From contig CAYLYP010000137.1 in assembly GCA_964387795.1 (NCBI GenBank), positions 1-5,260 on the forward strand: DNA of 5,260 nt, read 5' to 3'. The stretch is from CAYLYP01 sp964387795. Its GTDB lineage: Bacteria; Bacteroidota; Bacteroidia; Bacteroidales; UBA7960. The notes beneath the pieces are model-generated. The model made no database searches and was not told where the DNA came from. It saw only the letters and a list, made by a program, of their open reading frames with translations. A program made the position numbers and the translations under genes. Every line of letters begins with the position of its first letter. Position 1 is the stretch's first letter. Shown in pieces: positions 1-5,260 of the stretch.

Positions 1-410
1 GCATGAGCGAAGAGACTTTGAAAAAGGTAACAGATCCCTATTATACTTCCCGCACAACGCGTAAAGTTGGGTTGGGCATCCCTTTATTCAAGCAGAATGC
101 CGAAAAATGTGGAGGTCATTTTAGCATCCAATCTACAGAGGGCAAAGGGACAATAACAGAAGCTATTTTTGAACACAATCATATCGACAGACCGCCCTTA
201 GGAGATATTGCAGGAGTAGTAATAATCCTTGTAAGTGCAAATCCAGAACTGGATTTTATTTATTCGCACAGCATCAATGACAAAAGCTACACCTTCGATA
301 CAAGGGAAATAAAAGAAATACTTGAAGGAATCCCCTTAAACGAACCAGAAGTGGTAAAAATGTTAAGGGGGATGATTAAGGATAACCTTTCTGAATTGAA
401 AACAAAATAA
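1..410 (+). CDS. ATP-binding protein, stand-alone HATPase_c domain plus conserved C-terminal extension (5' truncated by window edge)
   Basis: This is the last 135 residues of a histidine-kinase-like (GHKL) ATPase. The ATG at position 3 is probably not the start. In this family the text GMSEE is the end of the first glycine box (DxGxGM), and bases 1-2 (GC) fit the end of a Gly codon, so the N-box and about 45-50 N-terminal residues lie to the left. Visible are the ATP-lid stretch TDPYYTSRTT (about residues 10-19), the second glycine box GLGIP (23-27), a GG pair at 37-38, and GKGT (47-50) closing the fold. After it comes an extension of about 85 residues beginning near HIDRPPLGD (60-68), which is not part of a standard kinase. 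No DHp/His-box, sensor or membrane segment is visible. From memory, short proteins of this kind recur in [FeFe]-hydrogenase operons of anaerobes. The function is unknown, and a kinase or anti-sigma-like regulatory role is inference. The stop is 33 nt before the next gene. Confidence 0.85.
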   Translation, partial: MSEETLKKVTDPYYTSRTTRKVGLGIPLFKQNAEKCGGHFSIQSTEGKGTITEAIFEHNHIDRPPLGDIAGVVIILVSANPELDFIYSHSINDKSYTFDTREIKEILEGIPLNEPEVVKMLRGMIKDNLSELKTK

Positions 411-428
411 GTAAACTACAACAAATCT

Positions 429-434
429 AAGGAG
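429..434 (+). promoter_or_regulatory. Ribosome binding site of the small ferredoxin gene
   Basis: AAGGAG lies 9 nt upstream of the ATG at 444, a good match to the anti-Shine-Dalgarno sequence at normal spacing. It supports the chosen start. Confidence 0.8.
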
Positions 435-443
435 ATCAAAACA

Positions 444-842
444 ATGAGTACAATTAAATCATTGGCGGATTTGAAGAAGATGAAGGATGATCTTCAGTCG
501 AAAATCGCCTTAAGAGAAAAGAGCGAAAACCCTGAGGGACGGATTCAGGTGAAAGTAGCGATGGCAACCTGTGGTATCGCCTCAGGTGCAAAAGAAGTCA
601 TGGAGTTTTTAATGGATGCTTGTGAAAAGCGAGGCATAGATGCATTGATTTCTCAAACAGGCTGCATGGGCTATTGCTATGCAGAACCCACAATTGAAGT
701 AACGCTTCCAGGCCAGGAGTCAGTTGTATTTGGCTATGTTGACCTGAAGAAGGCAGATGAGATTATTGAAAAATATCTCAAAAACGGGGAATTGGTTGAC
801 GGTATTATCCCCAGAAACTATGAAACAATTGAAAAAAAATAA
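444..842 (+). CDS. hndB: (2Fe-2S) ferredoxin domain protein, HndB-like hydrogenase accessory subunit
   Basis: This small protein of 132 aa has a thioredoxin-like [2Fe-2S] ferredoxin fold, related to the N-terminal domain of NuoF-type subunits and to HndB of the Desulfovibrio Hnd hydrogenase. A charged helical N-terminus (residues 1-30) precedes the ferredoxin domain (about 34-115). The second cysteine pair is present as C74-x3-C78 in GCMGYC. The first motif reads TCGIASGAK, with C43 present, but the position five residues on (48), normally the second Cys of a Cx4C pair, is glycine. C60 is an additional cysteine in the following helix. Three of four canonical ligands are therefore visible. From memory, the TCGIA(A/S)GA form is common in this subfamily, so it is probably not decay. 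The gene lies 33 nt after the ATPase gene and 18 nt before hydB, clearly in the same operon. An electron-transfer or structural role in the hydrogenase complex is inferred. The symbol follows the Hnd nomenclature and is by similarity only. Confidence 0.9.
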   Translation: MSTIKSLADLKKMKDDLQSKIALREKSENPEGRIQVKVAMATCGIASGAKEVMEFLMDACEKRGIDALISQTGCMGYCYAEPTIEVTLPGQESVVFGYVDLKKADEIIEKYLKNGELVDGIIPRNYETIEKK

Positions 843-844
843 AA

Positions 845-851
845 AAGGAGG
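845..851 (+). promoter_or_regulatory. Ribosome binding site of hydB
   Basis: AAGGAGG lies 9 nt before the ATG at 861, a near-perfect Shine-Dalgarno sequence just after the stop codon of the preceding gene. It fixes the hydB start and is the strongest RBS in the operon. Confidence 0.85.
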
Positions 852-860
852 ATTTGAGTA

Positions 861-2654
861 ATGGCAAAATACAAAATGCATCTTCTTGTTTGCGGAGGGA
901 CTGGATGTAGGGCCTCAGCAAGCGACATGCTACTGGAAAACCTTAAAAAGGAAGCCAGAGATAATGGTGTTGAAAATGAGGTTCAGATAATTGCAACCGG
1001 ATGTTTTGGTTTCTGCGAGAAAGGGCCTATCGTGAAAGTGATTCCCGATAATACTTTTTACACTCAGGTAAAACCTGAAGATGCAAAAGAAATCATTCTG
1101 GAACATGTAATCAAAGGGAGGAAAGTAAACCGTCTGCTTTACACCGATCCAGTGAAAAAAGAGCATGTTTCGGATTCCAAACACATGGGTTTTTACAAAA
1201 AACAAATCCGTATTGCATTGCGCAACTGTGGTGTCATCGATCCTGAAAACATCAATGAATACCTTGCAGCAGATGGATATGAAGCCTTAGGGAAAGTATT
1301 GACCGAAATGACCCCCGAACAGGCAATCCAGGAGATGATAGATTCTGGATTACGTGGCCGCGGTGGTGGTGGATTCCCAACCGGATTAAAATGGCAGATA
1401 GCAAGCAAATCTGTTGCCGATCAGAAGTATGTAGTCTGTAACGCTGATGAAGGTGACCCAGGTGCTTTTATGGATCGTTCAATCCTTGAAGGAGACCCGC
1501 ACAGCGTTCTTGAAGCAATGGCTATCAATGGTTACTGTATCGGGGCATCAAAAGGCTTGATTTATATCAGGGCTGAATATCCTTTAGCTATTACACGTTT
1601 GAAAGTAGCCATCAAACAAGCACGTGAGATTGGCTTGTTAGGCAATGACATATTAGGTACAGGTTTCAATTTTGATGTTGAATTACGTTATGGTGCCGGT
1701 GCTTTTGTTTGTGGAGAAGAAACTGCCCTTATCCACTCAATGGAAGGACAGAGGGGCGAACCAACATTCAAACCCCCCTTCCCTGCCCAGTCAGGATACC
1801 TAGGCAAGCCAACCAACGTAAACAACGTTGAGACATTTGCAAACATCCCTGTAATATTCAACAAAGGGGCAAAATGGTACTCAAGCATTGGTACAGAGCG
1901 TTCAAAAGGAACAAAAGTTTTTGCTCTTGCTGGAAAAATTAATAACGTTGGGCTTATTGAAGTTCCAATGGGTATCACCCTAAGAGAAATAATCTTCGAG
2001 ATTGGGGGAGGCATTAAAAATGGCAAGAAATTCAAGGCTGTTCAAACCGGAGGCCCTTCTGGCGGATGCTTGACAGAAAAACATCTTGACACGCCAATCG
2101 ATTTTGATAACCTGATTGCTGCCGGTTCAATGATGGGCTCAGGTGGTATGATTGTCATGGATGAAGATGACTGTATGGTTGCTGTTGCCAAATTTTATCT
2201 TGAATTCACTGTTGAAGAATCTTGTGGAAAATGTTCACCCTGTCGTATCGGGAACAAACGCCTACACGAAATCCTCGATAAAATCACCAAGGGCAATGGA
2301 ACAATGGAAGATCTTGACAAACTGCGCAACCTTGCACAGGTCATTAAAGACTCTTCATTATGTGGATTGGGTCAGACATCTCCAAACCCAGTTCTTTCTA
2401 CACTTGATAATTTCTATGATGAGTATCTTGCACATATCCAGGAGAAAAGATGTCCTGCAGGTGTTTGTAAGTCACTTATCCGTTATGAAATCATCCCGGA
2501 GAATTGTGTAGGTTGTACAGCTTGTGCAAGAAATTGCCCTGTTAACTGTATCTCAGGCGAAAGAAAGCAAATACATCAGATCAACCAGAGCTTATGTATC
2601 AAGTGTGGTGCCTGTATGGAGAAATGTAAGTTTAATGCAGTAACAATTATCTAA
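861..2654 (+). CDS. hydB: NAD-dependent [FeFe]-hydrogenase subunit HydB (NuoF-like, FMN- and NADH-binding flavoprotein)
   Basis: This is the 597-aa cytoplasmic diaphorase subunit of a HydABC/HndC-type hydrogenase, exchanging electrons between NAD(H), FMN and iron-sulfur clusters. Domains in order: a thioredoxin-like [2Fe-2S] domain (about 5-85) with C11-x4-C16 and C48-x3-C52; the NuoF FMN/NADH core (about 115-330) with GLRGRGGGGFPTGLKW at 163-178, NADEGDPGAF at 194-203 and YGAGAFVCGEETAL at 277-290; an SLBB-like segment (about 350-400); the NuoF [4Fe-4S] site with C455, C458, C461 (ESCGKCSPC) and C501; and a C-terminal 2[4Fe-4S] ferredoxin with C549/C552/C555/C559 and C579/C582/C585/C589. Additional cysteines C531 and C536 (CPAGVC) precede the ferredoxin, near where a zinc site has been described in HydABC structures (from memory). 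The length and both terminal extensions separate it from respiratory complex I NuoF (about 440 aa) and match bifurcating hydrogenases. All key residues look intact. It is 17 nt upstream of hydA. Confidence 0.96.
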   Translation: MAKYKMHLLVCGGTGCRASASDMLLENLKKEARDNGVENEVQIIATGCFGFCEKGPIVKVIPDNTFYTQVKPEDAKEIILEHVIKGRKVNRLLYTDPVKKEHVSDSKHMGFYKKQIRIALRNCGVIDPENINEYLAADGYEALGKVLTEMTPEQAIQEMIDSGLRGRGGGGFPTGLKWQIASKSVADQKYVVCNADEGDPGAFMDRSILEGDPHSVLEAMAINGYCIGASKGLIYIRAEYPLAITRLKVAIKQAREIGLLGNDILGTGFNFDVELRYGAGAFVCGEETALIHSMEGQRGEPTFKPPFPAQSGYLGKPTNVNNVETFANIPVIFNKGAKWYSSIGTERSKGTKVFALAGKINNVGLIEVPMGITLREIIFEIGGGIKNGKKFKAVQTGGPSGGCLTEKHLDTPIDFDNLIAAGSMMGSGGMIVMDEDDCMVAVAKFYLEFTVEESCGKCSPCRIGNKRLHEILDKITKGNGTMEDLDKLRNLAQVIKDSSLCGLGQTSPNPVLSTLDNFYDEYLAHIQEKRCPAGVCKSLIRYEIIPENCVGCTACARNCPVNCISGERKQIHQINQSLCIKCGACMEKCKFNAVTII

Positions 2655-2657
2655 AAA

Positions 2658-2662
2658 GAGGA
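2658..2662 (+). promoter_or_regulatory. Ribosome binding site of hydA
   Basis: GAGGA lies 9 nt before the ATG at 2672, in the 17-nt gap after hydB. It is weaker than the two upstream sites but keeps the same spacing. It supports the start chosen for hydA, which begins with the expected ferredoxin-like beta strand. Confidence 0.65.
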
Positions 2663-2671
2663 AAGTAAATA

Positions 2672-4444
2672 ATGGAACTCATCAAATTAACAATAGATAA
2701 CAGAACTGTCGAGGTTGAAAAAGGTACTACCATATACCATGCAGCAAAAAAAATAGGGATTGAAATCCCTACCCTTTGCTACATGAACCTTGGCGACCTG
2801 AAAATAGAACACAAACCAGGCGGCTGCCGTGTCTGCGTAGTAGAAGTTGAAGGCCGTCGTAACCTTGCACCAGCTTGTGCAACAGATTGTACTCCTGATA
2901 TGGTTGTAAAAACACATTCAATAAGGGTACTCAATGCAAGACAAACAGTGGTTGAACTTATCCTTTCTGACCACCCATTTGATTGCCTTATCTGTGCCAA
3001 ATCAGGACATTGCGACCTTCAAAACCTTGCTATCAAATTAGGTATCCGTTCTGTTCCATTTCAAGGTGAAAAATCAACTTATAAACCAGATTTCTCACCT
3101 GCTATTATCCGCGACATGGATAAATGTATCATGTGCCGCCGTTGCGAAACCATGTGCAACCAATTCCAGACTGTCGGAGTCCTTTCAGGGATCAATCGTG
3201 GATTTGAAGCTGTTGTAGCTCCTGCTTTTGAACGTGACCTTGACCATAGCGAATGTACATACTGCGGACAATGTGTGGCAGTATGTCCTACAGGTGCATT
3301 GGTTGAAGTTGACCATACCCCTCACGTAATCAAAGCTCTTGCTAACCCTTCAAAAACCGTTGTAGTTCAAACAGCTCCTGCTGTCCGCGCTGCACTTGGT
3401 GAAGAATTCGGCCTTGAACCAGGAACCCTGGTAACAGGAAAAATGGCAGCTGCTTTGCGCCGTCTTGGTTTTGATTATGTCTTTGATACTGATTTTGCAG
3501 CCGATCTCACAATCATGGAAGAAGGCACTGAAGTATTGGATCGTTTGTCAAAATTCCTTGCCGGGGATAAAGAAGTTAAACTTCCTATCCTTACATCTTG
3601 CTGTCCGGGCTGGGTAAACTTTTTTGAATATCATTTCCCTGATATGCTCGATATTCCTTCAACTGCACGCTCTCCGCAACAAATGTTCGGTTCTATAGCC
3701 AAATCATATTTTGCTGAGAAAATCAAAGTTGACCGCAAAGACATGGTTGTTGTTTCAATTATGCCTTGCGTAGCTAAGAAATATGAATGCACCAGACCTG
3801 AATTCTCAGTTGACGGAAATCCTGATGTTGATTTTTCTATCACTACCCGTGAGCTTGCAGCATTAATTAAAAGAGCTAACCTTGACTTAAATAACCTCCC
3901 TGAAGAGGATTTTGACAAGCCAATGGGTGAGTCAACCGGTGCTGCTGTAATATTTGGGACAACAGATAATATTATCGAAGCTACAGTTCGTACTGCTTAC
4001 GAAATATTCACAAAAAAATCCCTTGAAAAAGTTGATTTCCAACAATTAAGAGGACTGGAAGGTATTCGTAGCGCATCTGTTGATTTCAATGGAACAGAAA
4101 TTAAAATCGGAATTGCTCATGGATTAGGTAATGCCCGCAAACTTCTTGAAGATATAAAAGCAGGAAAAAGCGAATTCCATGCAATCGAAATCATGGCTTG
4201 TCCTGGTGGTTGTATTGGTGGTGGTGGACAACCGCTGCACCATGGCAATTCAGAAATCCTGAAAGCACGCCAGAAGGCTATCTATCTTGAAGATGCAAAC
4301 AAACCTATCCGTAAATCACATGAGAACCCTGACATCATCAAGCTTTATGAGGAATATCTGGGCAAACCTCTCAGTGAAAAATCTCACCACTTGCTTCATA
4401 CTCATTATTTCGATAAAAGCAAGAAAACCATCCTTATCGACTAA
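2672..4444 (+). CDS. hydA: [FeFe]-hydrogenase catalytic subunit HydA (NADH-linked, group A3-like)
   Basis: This 590-aa enzyme catalyses 2H+ + 2e- <-> H2 at the H-cluster. N-terminal [2Fe-2S] domain: C36, C52, C55, C69. NuoG-type His-Cys cluster: H101-x3-C105-x2-C108-x5-C114. 2[4Fe-4S] ferredoxin: C152/C155/C158/C162 and C195/C198/C201/C205. H-domain: L1 motif TSCCPGW (308-314) with C310 as the expected proton-relay cysteine and C311 as ligand; L2 motif MPCVAKKYE (364-372) with ligand C366; L3 motif EIMACPGGCIGGGG (506-519) with ligands C510 and C514. By alignment from memory to Clostridium CpI, relay residues E284, E287 and S330 are also kept, so the enzyme should be active. The small-subunit-like domain (about 530-585) ends with the usual SHHLLHTHY stretch. 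There is no C-terminal thioredoxin-like [2Fe-2S] domain as in Thermotoga HydA (about 645 aa), so it resembles the shorter HndD/clostridial forms. There is no Tat signal, so it is cytoplasmic. The group A3 assignment rests on the adjacent hydB and hydC. Maturases must be encoded elsewhere. Confidence 0.97.
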   Translation: MELIKLTIDNRTVEVEKGTTIYHAAKKIGIEIPTLCYMNLGDLKIEHKPGGCRVCVVEVEGRRNLAPACATDCTPDMVVKTHSIRVLNARQTVVELILSDHPFDCLICAKSGHCDLQNLAIKLGIRSVPFQGEKSTYKPDFSPAIIRDMDKCIMCRRCETMCNQFQTVGVLSGINRGFEAVVAPAFERDLDHSECTYCGQCVAVCPTGALVEVDHTPHVIKALANPSKTVVVQTAPAVRAALGEEFGLEPGTLVTGKMAAALRRLGFDYVFDTDFAADLTIMEEGTEVLDRLSKFLAGDKEVKLPILTSCCPGWVNFFEYHFPDMLDIPSTARSPQQMFGSIAKSYFAEKIKVDRKDMVVVSIMPCVAKKYECTRPEFSVDGNPDVDFSITTRELAALIKRANLDLNNLPEEDFDKPMGESTGAAVIFGTTDNIIEATVRTAYEIFTKKSLEKVDFQQLRGLEGIRSASVDFNGTEIKIGIAHGLGNARKLLEDIKAGKSEFHAIEIMACPGGCIGGGGQPLHHGNSEILKARQKAIYLEDANKPIRKSHENPDIIKLYEEYLGKPLSEKSHHLLHTHYFDKSKKTILID

Positions 4445-4482
4445 GAATGCGGTGGATTTTTTCTCTAACAGAGTATTAACGA

Positions 4483-4496
4483 TTTAATGAATTAAA
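4483..4496 (+). repeat. Short AT-rich inverted repeat just upstream of hydC
   Basis: TTTAAT and ATTAAA are 6-nt inverted arms with a 2-nt spacer, ending 4 nt before the hydC ATG and occupying the place where a Shine-Dalgarno site would be expected. Such a short A/T palindrome can easily arise by chance, and the hairpin would be weak. It is recorded because the 56-nt hydA-hydC gap otherwise holds no recognisable signal beyond a 4-bp CTCT/AGAG stem at 4463-4473. Confidence 0.3.
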
Positions 4497-4500
4497 GATA

Positions 4501-4989
4501 ATGACATCAATAAAAGTAAAACTCAAAGATAGTGATGTATTGAAGCTCAAAGAAGTAGCCAAGTCATTTAACAATGAAGCGGGAGAGCTTATCAATGTAC
4601 TTCACAAAGCACAGGAAATCTTTGGCTATCTGCCTGCTGAAGTTCAGGAAGTAGTAGCACAGGAATTAAATATTCCGGTGGCAAAAGTTTATGGAGTTGT
4701 AACATTTTACTCTTTCTTCACCATGACCCCAAAAGGTCGCTTCCCTATTTCAATCTGTACTGGCACAGCATGCTATGTAAGAGGAGCAGAGAAAGTATTG
4801 GAAGAGTTTAAAAGAATACTCAAAATCCCTGTGGGAGAAACAACCCCAGATGGAAAATTCTCAATCACTTGTCTTCGTTGTGTAGGCGCATGTGGCCTTG
4901 CACCCGTTGTAATGGTTGGAAGTAAAACCTATGGAAGAGTAACTACCGACAGCGTTAAAGATATCCTAAAAGAATACGACAATCAATAA
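4501..4989 (+). CDS. hydC: NAD-dependent [FeFe]-hydrogenase subunit HydC (NuoE-like [2Fe-2S] protein)
   Basis: This 162-aa protein is homologous to the 24-kDa subunit of complex I (NuoE), HydC and HndA. It pairs with the NuoF-like HydB and holds one [2Fe-2S] cluster near FMN. The N-terminal helical bundle (about 10-70) includes the family-typical stretch VYGVVTFYSFF (63-73). The thioredoxin-like domain follows with ligands C86-x4-C91 (CTGTAC) and C127-x3-C131 (RCVGACGLAP). C124 is an extra cysteine. The length matches the family (about 160-170). The ATG at 4501 is the only reasonable start, since an in-frame TAA lies at 4477-4479 with no other start between. An out-of-frame ATG at 4487 meets a stop two codons later. 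Unlike the upstream genes it has no clear Shine-Dalgarno site and a longer gap (56 nt), so it may be translated by an AT-rich leader mechanism or from its own promoter. It is last in the operon rather than before hydB, and a terminator follows 22 nt downstream. Confidence 0.95.
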   Translation: MTSIKVKLKDSDVLKLKEVAKSFNNEAGELINVLHKAQEIFGYLPAEVQEVVAQELNIPVAKVYGVVTFYSFFTMTPKGRFPISICTGTACYVRGAEKVLEEFKRILKIPVGETTPDGKFSITCLRCVGACGLAPVVMVGSKTYGRVTTDSVKDILKEYDNQ

Positions 4990-5011
4990 CAATTGTTGTA
5001 TAGATCTCCAT

Positions 5012-5051
5012 TACCGGCCTCTTTAATTAAAGATGGCCGGTATTTTTTTTT
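5012..5051 (+). terminator. Rho-independent terminator of the hydrogenase operon
   Basis: TACCGGCC (5012-5019) pairs with GGCCGGTA (5035-5042). Inside, TCTTT/AAAGA continues the stem around an AATT loop, with only T5034 bulged. The total is 13 bp and is GC-rich at the base. A run of nine T (5043-5051) follows. It lies 22 nt after the hydC stop and should end transcription of the whole operon. Confidence 0.95.
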
Positions 5052-5085
5052 ATTCAATTTCCTGAATTCAGTAATTCATTGAATT
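5052..5085. repeat. Nested AT-rich inverted repeats built on GAATT/AATTC
   Basis: Just past the terminator are a perfect 10-bp palindrome CTGAATTCAG (5062-5071), a 6-nt inverted repeat AATTCA/TGAATT with one spacer base (5073-5085), and an outer 7-nt pair ATTCAAT (5052-5058) / ATTGAAT (5078-5084). It could be a regulator-binding site for something to the right, or low-complexity chance. No adjacent promoter or gene on the + strand supports a function. Confidence 0.35.
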
Positions 5086-5151
5086 AAATGACAAGGACTT
5101 AAATTCACTTAGGTGGTTAGGGAAAAGAATTTATGGAAATAATAATACCAA

Positions 5152-5203
5152 TAAAAAATAAACCCGGACAAATCAAAAGATATCTCTTTTGAACATGTCC
5201 GGG
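5152..5203 (-). terminator. Probable intrinsic terminator for a leftward (minus-strand) transcript
   Basis: CCCGGACA (5163-5170) pairs with TGTCCGGG (5196-5203). An inner 8-bp stem TCAAAAGA (5173-5180) / TCTTTTGA (5185-5192) closes on a 4-nt TATC loop, with a small 2/3-nt internal loop between the stems. On the minus strand the hairpin is followed by TTTATTTTTTA (complement of 5152-5162), a usable T-tract. On the + strand no T-run follows. It therefore most likely ends a converging transcript entering from beyond the right edge. A leftward frame open from the edge to a TGA inside the hairpin (5173-5175) is too short here to judge. Confidence 0.65.
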
Positions 5204-5260
5204 CAATCCTCTTCATGTTGTTCGGCTTGGCAGGTCAAATATAGGAAAAACTCTTTACTT

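Noticed and set aside
3..5. ATG at position 3 as the true start of the ATPase gene
   Set aside because: It matches the Met that ends the first glycine box (GxGM) of the family. A start there would remove the N-box and half of the ATP site.
930..2035. Three minus-strand open frames inside hydB (930-1205, 1193-1408, 1688-2035)
   Set aside because: They overlap a fully supported coding region with intact motifs, have no recognisable domains, and their compositions read as complements of hydB codons.
2152..2511. + strand 119-aa frame within hydB
   Set aside because: It is a frame-shifted reading of the cysteine-rich end of hydB, with no RBS and no family resemblance.
2687..3918. Minus-strand frames inside hydA (2687-2917, 2779-3000, 3631-3918)
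   Set aside because: They are antisense shadows of hydA with no independent signals.
4463..4473. CTCT-AAC-AGAG hairpin in the hydA-hydC gap as a terminator or attenuator
   Set aside because: The stem is only 4 bp and no T-run follows it; the T-run lies before it, so it is not an intrinsic terminator.
4287..4487. 66-aa + strand frame spanning the hydA end and the hydA-hydC gap
   Set aside because: Most of it overlaps the hydA small-subunit domain in another frame, there is no Shine-Dalgarno site, and the product is not recognisable.
5133..5192. 19-codon + strand reading frame (ATG 5133, TGA 5190-5192)
   Set aside because: It is very short, runs into the hairpin, has no homology, and the purine-rich stretch upstream is not a convincing RBS.
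5173..5259. Minus-strand frame open from the right edge to a TGA in the hairpin
   Set aside because: Only about 28 codons are visible and no motif is recognisable. It could be the tail of a gene to the right, but there is not enough to call it.

Overview
The window is the distal end of an operon for a soluble, multi-subunit [FeFe]-hydrogenase of the NAD-linked HydABC/Hnd type. This group includes electron-bifurcating enzymes that couple NADH and reduced ferredoxin to H2. The host is therefore an anaerobic, fermentative or syntrophic bacterium. DNA is moderately AT-rich. Three genes have clear Shine-Dalgarno sites (AAGGAG, AAGGAGG, GAGGA, each 9 nt from the ATG). The last gene has none. Bacteroidota (for example Bacteroidales or Marinilabiliales) or Bacillota-like anaerobes are both possible. 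I lean weakly to Bacteroidota from general resemblance of the HydA N-terminus, but the sequence here does not settle it.

Layout, all on the + strand: (1) 1-410, the C-terminal part of a stand-alone histidine-kinase-like ATPase, cut by the window's left edge; (2) 444-842, a small thioredoxin-fold [2Fe-2S] ferredoxin like HndB, with one of the four usual cysteines replaced by glycine; (3) 861-2654, HydB (NuoF-like, FMN/NADH-binding, with extra ferredoxin domains at both ends); (4) 2672-4444, HydA, the catalytic [FeFe]-hydrogenase with a complete H-cluster motif set and NuoG-like N-terminal clusters; (5) 4501-4989, HydC (NuoE-like [2Fe-2S] subunit). A strong intrinsic terminator at 5012-5051 closes the operon. 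From 5052 to 5260 there is no convincing gene, only AT-rich inverted repeats and a second hairpin (5163-5203) whose T-rich tail lies on the minus strand. That hairpin suggests a converging transcript from the right.

How the parts work together: HydC and HydB form the NAD(H)/FMN module, and the iron-sulfur chain of HydB and HydA carries electrons to the H-cluster in HydA, where protons are reduced or H2 oxidised. The ferredoxin domain at the C-terminus of HydB is the expected contact zone for the bifurcation machinery. The small ferredoxin and the ATPase are recurrent but poorly understood companions of such operons. The H-cluster maturases HydE, HydF and HydG are not in this window.

I see no wholly undescribed system. 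The points most worth a second look are the ATPase with its conserved C-terminal extension, the cysteine-deficient ferredoxin, the placement of hydC last behind a 56-nt gap without a ribosome binding site, and the minus-strand terminator (with a possible promoter) at the right edge.
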